A stretch of 64,000 nt of DNA from Halomonas faecis (GTDB taxonomy: Bacteria; Pseudomonadota; Gammaproteobacteria; Pseudomonadales; Halomonadaceae): NCBI RefSeq assembly GCF_010993975.1, contig NZ_JAACZO010000052.1, positions 1 through 64,000 on the forward strand, written 5' to 3'. This document shows positions 1-7,221 of the stretch, piece after piece. The notes under the pieces were generated by a model, which worked only from the letters and a program-made list of their open reading frames with translations, searched no databases and was not told the DNA's origin. The position numbers and the translations under genes were made by a program. Position 1 is the first letter of the stretch; every line of letters starts with the position of its first letter.

Positions 1-894
1 GGTCACGTTGCTGCCGATTCGGCATGTTGCGGACTTGGTCGGCCTGCACTGGCATACCGTCAAGACCATCGACAAGCAGCGCCTGCTACGCGATCTGCCG
101 GCACCGGACCCGACACGGTTGCGACGGTTGATGATGGACGAATTCGCCCTGCACAAGGGGCACCGCTACGCCACGGTGGTCGCCTGCGCCGACACCCAAC
201 AGGTGGTTTGGATCGGCGAAGGCCGCTCCCGCGACGCGATCCGCCCGTTCTTCGAGTGGCTGGGCGAGGCGCGAGAGCAGATAGATGCTGTCGCCATGGA
301 CATGAACTCGGCCTTCGATCTCGAGGTAAAGGACCAATGTCCCAACGCCGAGGTGGTCTACGACCGCTTCCATGTGGTGGCCAAGTACGGGCGCGAGGTA
401 ATGGATCGGGTGCGCGTCGACCAAGCCAATCAGCTGCGCGAGGACAAGGCGGCCCGCAAGGTCATCAAGGGCAGCCGCTGGCTGCTGCTGCGCAATGCCG
501 ACAACCTTAAGCCCGAGCAGGCGGTGAAGCTGGAGGAGCTGCTGGCGGCCAATGCGCCACTGACCACGGCGTACCTGCTCAAGGATCAGCTCAAAACCCT
601 GTGGTTTGCCGACGATGAGGTCACCGCCCGAAGTGCCTGGCAGGAGTGGTACGCCATGGCCATGGGTAGCGGCATTGAGGCTCTGGGGCAGTTCGCTAAG
701 CGGCTGGCCCCCTATCTGGAGGGGATCCTGTCCAGCGCCCGGCACCGGCTGAACACCAGCGTGCTGGAGGGCATGAACAATCGGATCAAGGTCATCAAGC
801 GGATGGCCTATGGGTACCGCGACATGGAGTACTTCTTTCTGAAGATCCGTGCCGCGTTTCCCGGCAAAGTGCGATGAACCAAAAAAAAGTGGCT
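1..894 (+). mobile_element. Right part of an ISL3-type insertion sequence
   Basis: The left edge of the window cuts through an insertion sequence of which only the transposase 3' part and the right end are visible. The element must end in the 17 bases between the transposase stop (877) and the stop codon of the convergent tetR gene (895). That spacer holds an A-tract followed by GTGGCTTC. I cannot define the terminal inverted repeat or target duplication because the left end is outside the window. The insertion appears to have stopped just short of tetR, whose C-terminus looks intact. Confidence 0.6.
2..877 (+). CDS. ISL3-family transposase, 5'-truncated by window edge
   Basis: This is a DDE transposase catalysing IS cut-and-paste. 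The frame is open from the first bases, so the true start and the usual N-terminal zinc-finger and helix-turn-helix part lie upstream; about 290 of roughly 400 family residues are visible. ISL3 landmarks are present: MDEFALHKGH with the first Asp, the AMDM segment with the second Asp, YDRFHV, and near the C-terminus the LEGMNNRIK block with the catalytic Glu. The reading frame is undamaged in the visible part, so the element may be active. Family assignment comes from motif recognition. Confidence 0.85.
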   Translation, partial: VTLLPIRHVADLVGLHWHTVKTIDKQRLLRDLPAPDPTRLRRLMMDEFALHKGHRYATVVACADTQQVVWIGEGRSRDAIRPFFEWLGEAREQIDAVAMDMNSAFDLEVKDQCPNAEVVYDRFHVVAKYGREVMDRVRVDQANQLREDKAARKVIKGSRWLLLRNADNLKPEQAVKLEELLAANAPLTTAYLLKDQLKTLWFADDEVTARSAWQEWYAMAMGSGIEALGQFAKRLAPYLEGILSSARHRLNTSVLEGMNNRIKVIKRMAYGYRDMEYFFLKIRAAFPGKVR

Positions 895-1485
895 TCATTG
901 GCGCAGCGTTTGCAGCAGCAGTTCCACGGTCTGCTCGGCCTGTGCCGGGTCGATGCCGCTCTTGAGCAGCGTTCTCAGCCCGGCCATGCCCAGCGTCAGG
1001 TAGTGGGCCAGCGCCCGAGCGTCGCGATCGGCTGCGACGTCCCCCTCGGCTTGCGCCCTCGACACCGCTTGATAGAACAGCTCGGTGATGGCGGCCACGC
1101 TCTGCGCGGCATGCTGGGAAGGGAGACCTTCGCGTTGCCCCAGCTCACTGGCCGAGTTGAAGATCAGACATCCCAGTGCGGCACGTTCGGTTCCCGCACA
1201 GGCGCCGGTTTCGCGAAACAACCCCTCCACGAAGGCTAGGCCGCTGGGGGCGGTGTCGAGCTGACGGTGCAGCCGCGACATCAGGCCGTCCCGATAGCGG
1301 CGCAGCGCTTCCAGGAAGAGCTGCTCCTTGCTGCCGAACGCCTGATAGAGGCTGCTGCGCGAGATGGCCATGGCGTCGAGCAGCTCGCGCATCGAGGTGG
1401 CCTGGTAGCCGTGTGACCAGAAGGTCTCCATCGCGGCGTTGATGGCTCGGTCGGGATCGAAGGCAAGAGGGCGTCCGCGTGTCAT
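895..1485 (-). CDS. TetR/AcrR-family transcriptional regulator
   Basis: This 196-aa one-component repressor has its DNA-binding helix-turn-helix at residues 10-55. The conserved SMRELLDAMAISRSSLYQAFGS block is present, with the typical Y-x-x-F-x-S-K-E ending. The C-terminal ligand domain carries a GCLIFNSASELG segment common in AcrR-like regulators that sense small toxic organics. The ligand cannot be read from sequence. The gene ends 17 bp from the ISL3 transposase stop and the C-terminus looks normal. No obvious target gene is adjacent: the upstream small peptide gene is co-oriented and other neighbours belong to different systems. An imperfect palindrome just upstream suggests autoregulation. 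Confidence 0.85.
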   Translation of the reverse strand: MTRGRPLAFDPDRAINAAMETFWSHGYQATSMRELLDAMAISRSSLYQAFGSKEQLFLEALRRYRDGLMSRLHRQLDTAPSGLAFVEGLFRETGACAGTERAALGCLIFNSASELGQREGLPSQHAAQSVAAITELFYQAVSRAQAEGDVAADRDARALAHYLTLGMAGLRTLLKSGIDPAQAEQTVELLLQTLRQ

Positions 1486-1497
1486 GCCCTGAATCTA

Positions 1498-1511
1498 GTA
1501 CCGATCGTTCC
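1498..1511. promoter_or_regulatory. Candidate TetR operator
   Basis: GTACCGATCGTTCC, about 12 bp upstream of the tetR start, is an imperfect palindrome centred on CGATCG (10 of 14 positions symmetric). Position and form suit an autoregulatory TetR-family site. This is inference only. Confidence 0.3.
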
Positions 1512-1542
1512 ATAATTCAAGGGCCGGCTCGATCGGCCGGGA

Positions 1543-1704
1543 TCAAGACGGGCATTCGGGCGATTCGGGCGAGGCCGAATCGCCCAGCTGGGCGAACCAG
1601 GCCGTGGCGTCGACGCCGGCGTTGTCGCCGTCGCCATGAGCCGGCAGGCCGATGACGACAGTGAGCAGGGCGAGAGGGCGCAGGAGGCGAGGCGATGGGG
1701 ACAT
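1543..1704 (-). CDS. Small secreted peptide (53 aa), unknown function
   Basis: An unrecognised 53-codon ORF. It begins with a short basic segment and a hydrophobic stretch (LLRPLALLTVVIGLPAHG), a plausible Sec signal peptide. The mature part is about 29 acidic residues (GDGDNAGVDATAWF near its start) ending in ESPECPS with a single Cys. A purine-rich GAGAAG lies 8 nt before the ATG. A hairpin (GGCCG/CGGCC) follows the stop. About 43 nt upstream of the start lies a GGTAAGG...CCAC site matching the ECF-type promoters of the neighbouring genes, back-to-back with the promoter of the TTL-PqqD gene. The shared control suggests it is part of the same regulon. A longer overlapping ORF in another frame has poor composition and was not preferred. 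Confidence 0.5.
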   Translation of the reverse strand: MSPSPRLLRPLALLTVVIGLPAHGDGDNAGVDATAWFAQLGDSASPESPECPS

Positions 1705-1746
1705 GATCGACGCTTCTCGAGAGTCGAAAGGGAGGTTTCTACCTTG

Positions 1747-1772
1747 GTGGTCATGAGGCGATTGACCTTACC
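1747..1772 (-). promoter_or_regulatory. ECF-type promoter for the 53-aa peptide gene
   Basis: On the minus strand GGTAAGG, a 15-nt spacer and CCAC resemble the TGTAAGG-N15/16-YNAC sites found five more times in this region. This copy differs at the first base of the -35 box, so it is the weakest of the set. It lies about 43 nt before the peptide start. Confidence 0.45.
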
Positions 1773-1807
1773 CGTGTCAGTCGGTACCGGCGCACTGACA
1801 ACGGCAG

Positions 1808-1834
1808 TGTAAGGAAAAAACCGGCACGACCGAC
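1808..1834 (+). promoter_or_regulatory. ECF-type promoter for the TTL-PqqD operon
   Basis: TGTAAGG, a 16-nt spacer and CGAC, ending 48 nt before the start of the TTL-PqqD gene. The same -35 and YNAC -10 recur upstream of the sigma factor operon and four other transcription units in the first 15 kb. I therefore infer control by the ECF sigma factor encoded at 5960-6583. Confidence 0.6.
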
Positions 1835-1882
1835 CGAATGCCACGACAATGACAAACGACAGCCTGACAGGAGGTTTCGGCC

Positions 1883-4237
1883 ATGAGCGAACAGCGCGCC
1901 CCTGGGCGGCGTTTCTGGTTATCCGGTAGACGCGATGCCGAGCAGGATCGTTTCTTTCGCGAGGCGCTGGAGCCTCGCGGTTGGCAGCCGGGAGACGAAC
2001 GTGACTGGGATACCGCCTGGGTCACCGGCATGCCCGAACCCGCCCAGTTCCGTCGCGTTTCGCCACGTCGCAAGATCAATCACTTCCCCGGTAACGCCGC
2101 ACTGACGGTCAAGAGCCGGCTGCATGACAGCCTGGCGACGCTGCGCGAGCGCATTGTCGACGCTCACGGTGCCGACAGCGAGTTGGCTCGTCGTCTCGAC
2201 TTCTTCCCGCGTGCCTACGTGATGCCGGGCGATTACCATGCGTTGCAGGCGGAGGCCGAGGCCGCCCCGACGCGCCGCTGGATTCTCAAGCCCACCAACG
2301 CTTCCAAGGGCAAGGGCGTGCGCGTGCTGCGCGACGTGGCCGAGGCGCCCCTGGCTCCGGACTGGCTGGTGCAGGAGTATCTCGCCAACCCCCATACCAT
2401 CCGGGGGCACAAGTACGTGCTGCGTTTCTACGTGCTGATCGCCTCCCTCGAGCCGCTGCGCGTCTATCGCTATCGCCAGGGCTTCGCCAAGCTGGCCTCG
2501 GAGCCCTGGGATCCGGAGGATGCCGACAATCCCTACAGCCAGTTGACCAACCCCGATATCAACGCCTTGAACGACCGCGCCGAGGTGCCGGTGGAATTCA
2601 TCGACCTGGATCGCTACCGCGGCTGGCTGCTCGATCGAGGCCACGACGCCGACCGGCTTTTCTCGCGTCTCGACGATCTGGTGGCGCTCACCGCCATCGC
2701 CGGTGTCGACGCCATGCGTCGCCGCACCGACCGTGCCGGGGCCGACCCGCGCGGCTGCTACGAGCTGCTGGGTCTCGACTGCCTGGTGGACGACACCCTG
2801 AAGCCGTGGATTCTCGAGTGCAATCTCAGCCCGTCGCTGGGCATCTGTGCCGCACCGGAGAGCGGTGGGCGCGTGGAAGAGGTCGTGAAAGGCGGCTTGG
2901 TGCACGACCTCGTCAGGCTGGTCGACATTCCCGGTGATGCCGACGACCCCCCGGCCGCTGCCAGCTCGGATTCCGGGCCGCTGATGGCCGAGGCCGAGGC
3001 GGAACATGCCCGCGCGGGGGGCTTCGAGCGACTGCTGCCGGCGACACAGCCGATGCGCTATCTCCCCTACTTTTCGCTGCCGAGTCTTGCCGACCTGCGC
3101 CTGGCCGAGGCCATGGCGGGAGTGCCGCTTCCTCAGCCGCACCTGCGGCGTCGTCAGGTGGCGGAGCTGGTCGAGGACGACCGGCTGGCGCTCTACGCGA
3201 CCCGTACCGGTCATTACTACCGCCCCAATGACACGGCGGCATTGATCTGGTTGCTGGCCACCGAGGGAGTGGCTCCGGAGGCCATTGCCGAAGCGCTCGT
3301 CGAGGCAGCGAGCGGCACGACCGTTGACCCGGAGACGGCACGCAACGAGGTATGGGCCACCTTGGGTGAATGGTGCCGCGAAGGTCTGTTGTGTCAGCAG
3401 GGCGAAGCCCGGCCCGCCGGCGACGCCGAACCGGTGCCCGAAGCGCCGGCCGTAACGGCGGTGTCCGGTGGCGTCTATCGGCTGGCCCTGGCAGACCGGG
3501 AGTGGGTGCTGCGAATTGCCAGCGGCTCGGCGCAAGCGCGTCTGGCGCGCTGGTTCGGCGAGAGCCTGATGCCGCTCGACGAAGACGCGGCCGTACCGAC
3601 GCTGCGCGTGTTGAGCGACCCGGCCGGCTACACCCTGGTCGAGAACGACGAGGTATTGGCAACGCGGCTCACGCTGGCGCAGCTCGGGCCGACGTTGATC
3701 GCTCGGCTGATGCGCGGTCTGGCCGATGCCGCACGGCCGGTGGTCGATGCCGGTCTGTGGATCGATGCCGAGGGGCGTGGCGTATTGTGCCTGGACGGTG
3801 ACGCGTCAGAGCCGGCGTCGTGGCCCGTTCCCGCAGACGGCACGTTCACTCGCGGCGTGCGCCTGGCTTGGCAGGGCCACGCGTCGCTTCAGGCAGAGCC
3901 GTTGGGATTGCCGCTGTCGATGGAGGCAGGGCGGCCTTCCGCCAGCCTGCCGCCAGCGGTGCTCATCGTCGGCGTATTGTGGCAGACCGACTCGGGCGCG
4001 CGGACGCCCCGGGCGCAGTCGGCGCTGGATGCGCTCGGCGCTCTCCTGCCGCGCATCGTCACCGGCGACGCGGCGCCGTTGTCCGCGCTGGCCGTCGCTG
4101 CCCTGCATGACTGGCTCGCGGGCACTGCCTGCGCCTCGGTGGCGCCGCCGGTTGAGGGCGCGGCCGCCGAGAACGTCGAGAATTGGCTGACAAAGAAGGC
4201 CAGTGACAGTGACGGCCCGGTCAAGGTCGCCGGCTAG
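1883..4237 (+). CDS. TTL-type ATP-grasp ligase fused to a PqqD-like domain
   Basis: A 784-aa cytoplasmic multidomain protein. Residues about 30-350 form a tubulin-tyrosine-ligase (TTL) family ATP-grasp domain: WILKPTNASKGKG (133-145, ATP-binding Lys), VQEYLANPHTIRGHKYVLR (163-181), LTNPDIN (221-227), and ELLGLDC...LKPWILECNLSPS with the metal ligands Asp299, Glu312 and Asn314. Residues about 390-505 look like a PqqD domain, the leader-binding fold of RiPP pathways. Residues about 525-750 weakly resemble the N-terminal half of HprK-like kinases but lack a Walker A motif. A good RBS (ACAGGAGG) precedes the ATG. TTL enzymes join an amino acid to a protein carboxylate using ATP. The next gene encodes a Glu/Gly-tailed peptide, the obvious candidate substrate. 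Confidence 0.8.
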   Translation: MSEQRAPGRRFWLSGRRDAEQDRFFREALEPRGWQPGDERDWDTAWVTGMPEPAQFRRVSPRRKINHFPGNAALTVKSRLHDSLATLRERIVDAHGADSELARRLDFFPRAYVMPGDYHALQAEAEAAPTRRWILKPTNASKGKGVRVLRDVAEAPLAPDWLVQEYLANPHTIRGHKYVLRFYVLIASLEPLRVYRYRQGFAKLASEPWDPEDADNPYSQLTNPDINALNDRAEVPVEFIDLDRYRGWLLDRGHDADRLFSRLDDLVALTAIAGVDAMRRRTDRAGADPRGCYELLGLDCLVDDTLKPWILECNLSPSLGICAAPESGGRVEEVVKGGLVHDLVRLVDIPGDADDPPAAASSDSGPLMAEAEAEHARAGGFERLLPATQPMRYLPYFSLPSLADLRLAEAMAGVPLPQPHLRRRQVAELVEDDRLALYATRTGHYYRPNDTAALIWLLATEGVAPEAIAEALVEAASGTTVDPETARNEVWATLGEWCREGLLCQQGEARPAGDAEPVPEAPAVTAVSGGVYRLALADREWVLRIASGSAQARLARWFGESLMPLDEDAAVPTLRVLSDPAGYTLVENDEVLATRLTLAQLGPTLIARLMRGLADAARPVVDAGLWIDAEGRGVLCLDGDASEPASWPVPADGTFTRGVRLAWQGHASLQAEPLGLPLSMEAGRPSASLPPAVLIVGVLWQTDSGARTPRAQSALDALGALLPRIVTGDAAPLSALAVAALHDWLAGTACASVAPPVEGAAAENVENWLTKKASDSDGPVKVAG

Positions 4238-4250
4238 CCGCTCAGGCATG

Positions 4251-4328
4251 GCATCGCCACGGCGATGCAGCCCGCGGTGCCGGCAGGGTGCCGGCGCCGC
4301 GGTTCACTCGACATGTCCCGACATGTCG
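4251..4328. other. Two inverted repeats ahead of the acidic-tail peptide gene
   Basis: In the 119-bp gap between the ligase and the peptide gene, GCATCGCC-AC-GGCGATGC (4251-4268) can form an 8-bp hairpin. CGACATGT-CCCG-ACATGTCG (4309-4328) is a second perfect 8-bp inverted repeat ending 28 bp before the peptide ATG. No T-tract follows either. They could process or stabilise the mRNA so that the small peptide is made in excess, or the second could be an operator. Both roles are inference. Confidence 0.4.
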
Positions 4329-4356
4329 TTCATTCGTCATCATGGAGGTCATGATC

Positions 4357-4614
4357 ATGACACTGCACGACGAGAAACGCCGCAGCTTGCTGAGCCGTCT
4401 CAGCCGTCAGCTGGGTTATACGGCACCCGCCCTGGTACTGGCTGCCAGCGGCGCGGCCTTCCAGGCGGTAGCCAGCGATGCACCGCAAGAACCCGCCTAC
4501 ACCAGCGGCCAGGAAGCGCCCTTGATGCTCGCGGAAGGTGGCGCCGAAGGAGAGGGTGAAGCCGAAGGAGAAGGAGAAGGGGAAGGTGAAGGAGAGGCCG
4601 AAGCCGAAGGCTGA
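4357..4614 (+). CDS. Leader peptide with Glu/Gly tail, candidate TTL substrate
   Basis: An 85-aa protein of three parts. Residues 1-20 (MTLHDEKRRSLLSRLSRQLG) are basic with a KRRSLLS motif resembling a twin-arginine signal. Residues 21-40 are hydrophobic and end in QAVAS, a plausible signal peptidase site. From residue 60 to the end the chain is only Glu, Gly and Ala (EGGAEGEGEAEG and so on). The leader is nearly the same as that of the cytochrome encoded at 14619-15320. I chose this ATG because GGAGG lies 8 nt upstream and because it matches the cytochrome start; ATGs at 4342 and 4351 are poorer. It lies directly after the TTL-PqqD gene. Function unknown; a ribosomal substrate of that enzyme is my inference. 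Confidence 0.7.
   Translation: MTLHDEKRRSLLSRLSRQLGYTAPALVLAASGAAFQAVASDAPQEPAYTSGQEAPLMLAEGGAEGEGEAEGEGEGEGEGEAEAEG
4534..4611 (+). repeat. GAAGGN coding repeat (Glu-Gly/Ala tail)
   Basis: Purine-rich low-complexity DNA built of GAAGG-type units, encoding the 26-residue Glu/Gly/Ala tail of the 85-aa peptide. Such repeats expand and contract by slippage, so tail length may vary between strains. Confidence 0.7.
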
Positions 4615-4639
4615 AGCCAGGCATTCCCCTTCCCCTATG

Positions 4640-4667
4640 GCGGGGGCCGGGCAAGCCGGCTTCCCGC
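4640..4667 (+). other. Intercistronic hairpin after the acidic-tail peptide gene
   Basis: GCGGGGGCCGG-GCAAG-CCGGCTTCCCGC can fold into an interrupted GC-rich stem between the peptide gene and the DinB-like gene. No T-tract follows. A 3'-stabilising or attenuating hairpin here would raise the amount of peptide mRNA over downstream genes. This is an inference from position. Confidence 0.35.
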
Positions 4668-4702
4668 CTGCTGCATCACCCGACAACGACAAGGGGGCTG
4701 CG

Positions 4703-5281
4703 ATGTTCGTTTCCAACGATTCACCAGCATCTGCCGTGGCGTGGCTCATCGACGAGAACCAGCAGGCGCTGTCCCAGCTGTGCGAACTCGTCGCGCGCCT
4801 CGACGCCGACGACTATGCGCTTCCCGCCGGGGCCGATGGGCGCCATACGCTGGGCAAGCACGTGCGCCACATCATCGATCACTACGAGGCGCTGCTGGCG
4901 GGGCGTGCCGTCGGCAACGTCCTGGATTATGAGCGACGTCGCCGCGAGGCCGACCTCGAAGGCTCGCCGCGCCTGGCGGTTCGTCGCATCGAGGCCATCA
5001 TGGCGGGACTGACCGAGTTTGCCGATACCGATGCCGACCAGGCATGGAGCCTTCGCTATCCGGTCGATACGCAGCGGATCGACCTGGAGATGACGACCAG
5101 CCTGGGGCGCGAGCTGGCCTTCCTGACCAGCCATACCGTTCACCACATGGCGATCATCGGCCTGCTGGCCGAGCAGCGCGGTCATGCACTGCCCGAGGCG
5201 TTCGGGGTGCATCCTTCCACTCTTCGTCACTGGCAGCGCCAATCGCAGTCGTTCGCTCGACGGCAGGAGGTGGCGTCATGA
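4703..5281 (+). CDS. DinB-like metal-binding protein
   Basis: A 192-aa four-helix-bundle protein of the DinB/YfiT superfamily. Probable metal ligands are His56 or His60 in HVRHIIDHYEALL and His144 and His148 in SHTVHHMA, the usual three-His arrangement. Members include thiol-dependent transferases, but the substrate here is unknown. The frame is open further upstream, but that part is the shifted reading of the Glu/Gly repeat. The start at 4703 is preceded by AAGGGGG. It overlaps the next gene by ATGA, so the two are translationally coupled and belong to the TTL operon. Confidence 0.75.
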   Translation: MFVSNDSPASAVAWLIDENQQALSQLCELVARLDADDYALPAGADGRHTLGKHVRHIIDHYEALLAGRAVGNVLDYERRRREADLEGSPRLAVRRIEAIMAGLTEFADTDADQAWSLRYPVDTQRIDLEMTTSLGRELAFLTSHTVHHMAIIGLLAEQRGHALPEAFGVHPSTLRHWQRQSQSFARRQEVAS

Positions 5282-5757
5282 CGCGTGTGAAGTGGATGGC
5301 GGCGCCGTTGCTGACCCTGGGTCTGGCGCTGCCGGCGGCCGCCCAATGGCCCGATGAGGGCTGGGAGGTGCGTGCCACGCAGCATGCCTATGCTGAGCTC
5401 TTGGATGCTCTGCGTGCTGCGGTCGAAGCCGAAGGCATGGGCGTGGTGACGGATGTGGGGCCGACCGAAGCGGCGGCACGGCGTGGCGAGACGATTCCCG
5501 GCAACCGGGTGATCGGGGTGTTCCGCAACGATTATGCCGTACGTGCCGTTCGGGCCAGCGTTCCGGCGATGATCGAGGCGCCGATTCGCTTCTACGTCAC
5601 CGAGCAGGAAGACGGTACGGCCACCCTCGCCTGGAAGACCCCGAGCCATGTCTTCGCGCCGTACCTGGATGATGGCGGGGAGGCGCTTCGCGACATCGCC
5701 GCAGAACTCGATCAGCGCTTCGCGGCGATTGCCGAGCGGGCCGTCGAAGGCGAGTGA
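5278..5757 (+). CDS. Exported DUF302 protein
   Basis: A 159-aa protein with a clear Sec signal peptide (WMAAPLLTLGLALPAAAQ, cleavage about residue 21), so mature in the periplasm. The rest fits DUF302: an N-terminal helix (AYAELLDALRAAVEAEGMGVV), the strand VIGVFRNDYAV and a hydrophobic core around PIRFYVTEQEDGTATLAWKTP. DUF302 has no established biochemical role. Its start overlaps the DinB stop, and a second DUF302 protein under the same predicted sigma factor lies at 8087-8551. It is convergent, 5 bp apart, with the anti-sigma gene. Confidence 0.75.
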   Translation: MTRVKWMAAPLLTLGLALPAAAQWPDEGWEVRATQHAYAELLDALRAAVEAEGMGVVTDVGPTEAAARRGETIPGNRVIGVFRNDYAVRAVRASVPAMIEAPIRFYVTEQEDGTATLAWKTPSHVFAPYLDDGGEALRDIAAELDQRFAAIAERAVEGE

Positions 5758-5762
5758 GACGG

Positions 5763-5963
5763 CTACGTATCGCCGTCGTCCTTGCCTTGCGTTTCCGGCG
5801 CATAGCGTCGCCCGGCATCATGCAGCAGTTCGAACTGCCGATTGCACTCGCTGCATGGGCCGCACATCGCCAGATGGAAGCGCAGCGACAGGCGCTCCCG
5901 CCAGGTGAGTGGCCGGTCGAGTCGTTGTGACATCAGCTGTGTGGCGCGGCGGCACATCATCAT
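5763..5963 (-). CDS. Zinc-finger (zf-HC2) anti-sigma factor
   Basis: A 66-aa protein with the zinc-binding anti-sigma signature: an early Cys (CRRATQL), then H30-x3-C34-x2-C37 (FHLAMCGPC) plus Cys40. It has no membrane segment, so it is a soluble sensor of the ZAS type. Such proteins sequester their cognate ECF sigma and release it on redox or metal stress. The start overlaps the sigma stop (GCATGATG), the standard arrangement for coupled synthesis. The first of three consecutive ATGs is taken as start. Confidence 0.8.
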   Translation of the reverse strand: MMMCRRATQLMSQRLDRPLTWRERLSLRFHLAMCGPCSECNRQFELLHDAGRRYAPETQGKDDGDT

Positions 5964-6583
5964 GCGCGTTCCTCCGTCAGCCAGCCCTTTTCGATGCAGG
6001 CGCGCAGTCGCAGACGAGCGCGGTGCAGGATGACCCAGCAGTTGTTTTCCTTGATGTCGAGCTCCCGACAGATGTCGTCGGTGGAGAGCCCCATCAGCTC
6101 GCGTAACGAAAAGACGCGTGCGGCGCTGTCGGGCAGGCTGATCATGCAGGCATCGAACACTTGCCAGAAGTGCTCGTTCTCGAACACCGTCTCGGGCTCG
6201 CCCCAACTGGCCGGGCGCGATGCCTCGTGCCAGCGGCCGTTCTGCTGGAACAGGCGGTCGATGGCGTCGTCGTCGCTTTCGTCCTCCAGCGGTTGCCACT
6301 GCCCCTGGCGTTTCTGGGCACGCATCAGATCGAGAATCTTGTACTTGAGAATGCCGAATACCCAGGTTTCGTAGCCGGAGCGCCCTTCGAAGCTGTCGCT
6401 CTTGGTAATGGCGGCCTCCAGGGCATCTTGCACGGCATCCTCGGCCTGGGCGTTGTCGCGCAGGTGAAGGCGAGCAAAGGAGAGCAGGCGCGGGCGTACG
6501 GCAGCCAGGCGCTGCATGCGGTCGTCCAGTGGCTCTCTAGACACGGTGGGCGCTCCTTCCCAGTGGGCGGTGAGCGTCAGCAT
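5960..6583 (-). CDS. ECF sigma factor of the TTL/acidic-tail regulon
   Basis: A 207-aa group 4 sigma factor. Region 2 covers residues about 25-90 (LLSFARLHLRDNAQAEDAVQDAL, then WVFGILKYKILDLMR). Region 4 is at about 145-200 (SLPDSAARVFSLRELMGLS, DICRELDIKENNCWVILHRAR). The interdomain linker is longer than usual. The ATG at 6583 lies inside the end of the preceding glycosyltransferase gene (7-bp overlap), and the anti-sigma gene follows with an overlap. I infer that it reads TGTAAGG-N15/16-YNAC promoters, including the one for its own operon (7932-7957). Confidence 0.85.
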   Translation of the reverse strand: MLTLTAHWEGAPTVSREPLDDRMQRLAAVRPRLLSFARLHLRDNAQAEDAVQDALEAAITKSDSFEGRSGYETWVFGILKYKILDLMRAQKRQGQWQPLEDESDDDAIDRLFQQNGRWHEASRPASWGEPETVFENEHFWQVFDACMISLPDSAARVFSLRELMGLSTDDICRELDIKENNCWVILHRARLRLRACIEKGWLTEERA

Positions 6584-7221
6584 GCCGGACCTCCCCGTTC
6601 TTCGGCAAGGCGTTCCACGCGTTGCCAACGCTCGACATCCTCGGGCCGGTCCACGTCCCACACCGTGGCGGGGCAGGCCAATCGCCAGCCCAGCATCTCG
6701 ATCCGCTGGCGCGTCTGCGCCATGACTCGGTCCGTGCCCCAGTCGATACCGTCGAACAGTCGCGGTTCGGCGCGACGTGCGCCGATCAGGGCGTAGCCGC
6801 CATCCTCGGCGGGCAGGCAGACGACGTCGGCACTCGCCAGTGCCTGCCAGCAGCGCCGCAGCAGAGTAGGAGTGAGCACGGGGCAGTCGCTGCCGACGAT
6901 CAGCCCCGGCCCGCTCATAGCGGCCAGGGCATGATGCATGCGCTGGCCGAGGTCGCCCGCGGGTTGCGCTTTCCGCGCGATGGCATAGCGGCTGACCAGC
7001 TCGTGGAAAAGCGGATGGGCATGATTCAGCGCCGTCCACAGCGTGATGCATGGCGCCGGGGTGGCCTGGAGAGCCTGCTCGAGGGTGTGGCGCAGCAGGC
7101 GTTCGTGCAGGCCGGCGGCGGCCTCGGCATCCATTGACGGGATCAGCCGTGTCTTGACCCGGCCGGGCAGCGGCGCCTTGGCCAGTATGGCCAGTGGAAA
7201 GGGGCCTCGATCAGCGGACAT
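6577..7221 (-). CDS. TIGR04282-type glycosyltransferase (DUF2064)
   Basis: A 214-aa nucleotide-sugar transferase-like protein. Motifs are LAILAKAPLPGRVKTRLIP (nucleotide-binding N-terminus), GSDCPVL with the metal-binding Asp, and EDGGYALIG. NCBI models call this family arsenosugar biosynthesis glycosyltransferase or rSAM/selenodomain-associated transferase 1. It usually pairs with TIGR04283, as here: the two genes overlap by 11 bp. No arsenosugar methyltransferase or radical SAM partner is visible, and the pair is tied to the ECF sigma genes, so the acceptor may differ. The acceptor is unknown. Confidence 0.8.
   Translation of the reverse strand: MSADRGPFPLAILAKAPLPGRVKTRLIPSMDAEAAAGLHERLLRHTLEQALQATPAPCITLWTALNHAHPLFHELVSRYAIARKAQPAGDLGQRMHHALAAMSGPGLIVGSDCPVLTPTLLRRCWQALASADVVCLPAEDGGYALIGARRAEPRLFDGIDWGTDRVMAQTRQRIEMLGWRLACPATVWDVDRPEDVERWQRVERLAEERGGPAC

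Noticed and set aside
1482..1844. 120-aa minus-strand frame
   Set aside because: Ser/Pro/Arg-rich with no signal or RBS. The 53-aa frame in the same place has a signal peptide, RBS and promoter.
4538..4702. N-terminal extension of the DinB-like protein
   Set aside because: This part is the Glu/Gly repeat read in another frame as Lys/Pro/Glu; the RBS and family start are at 4703.
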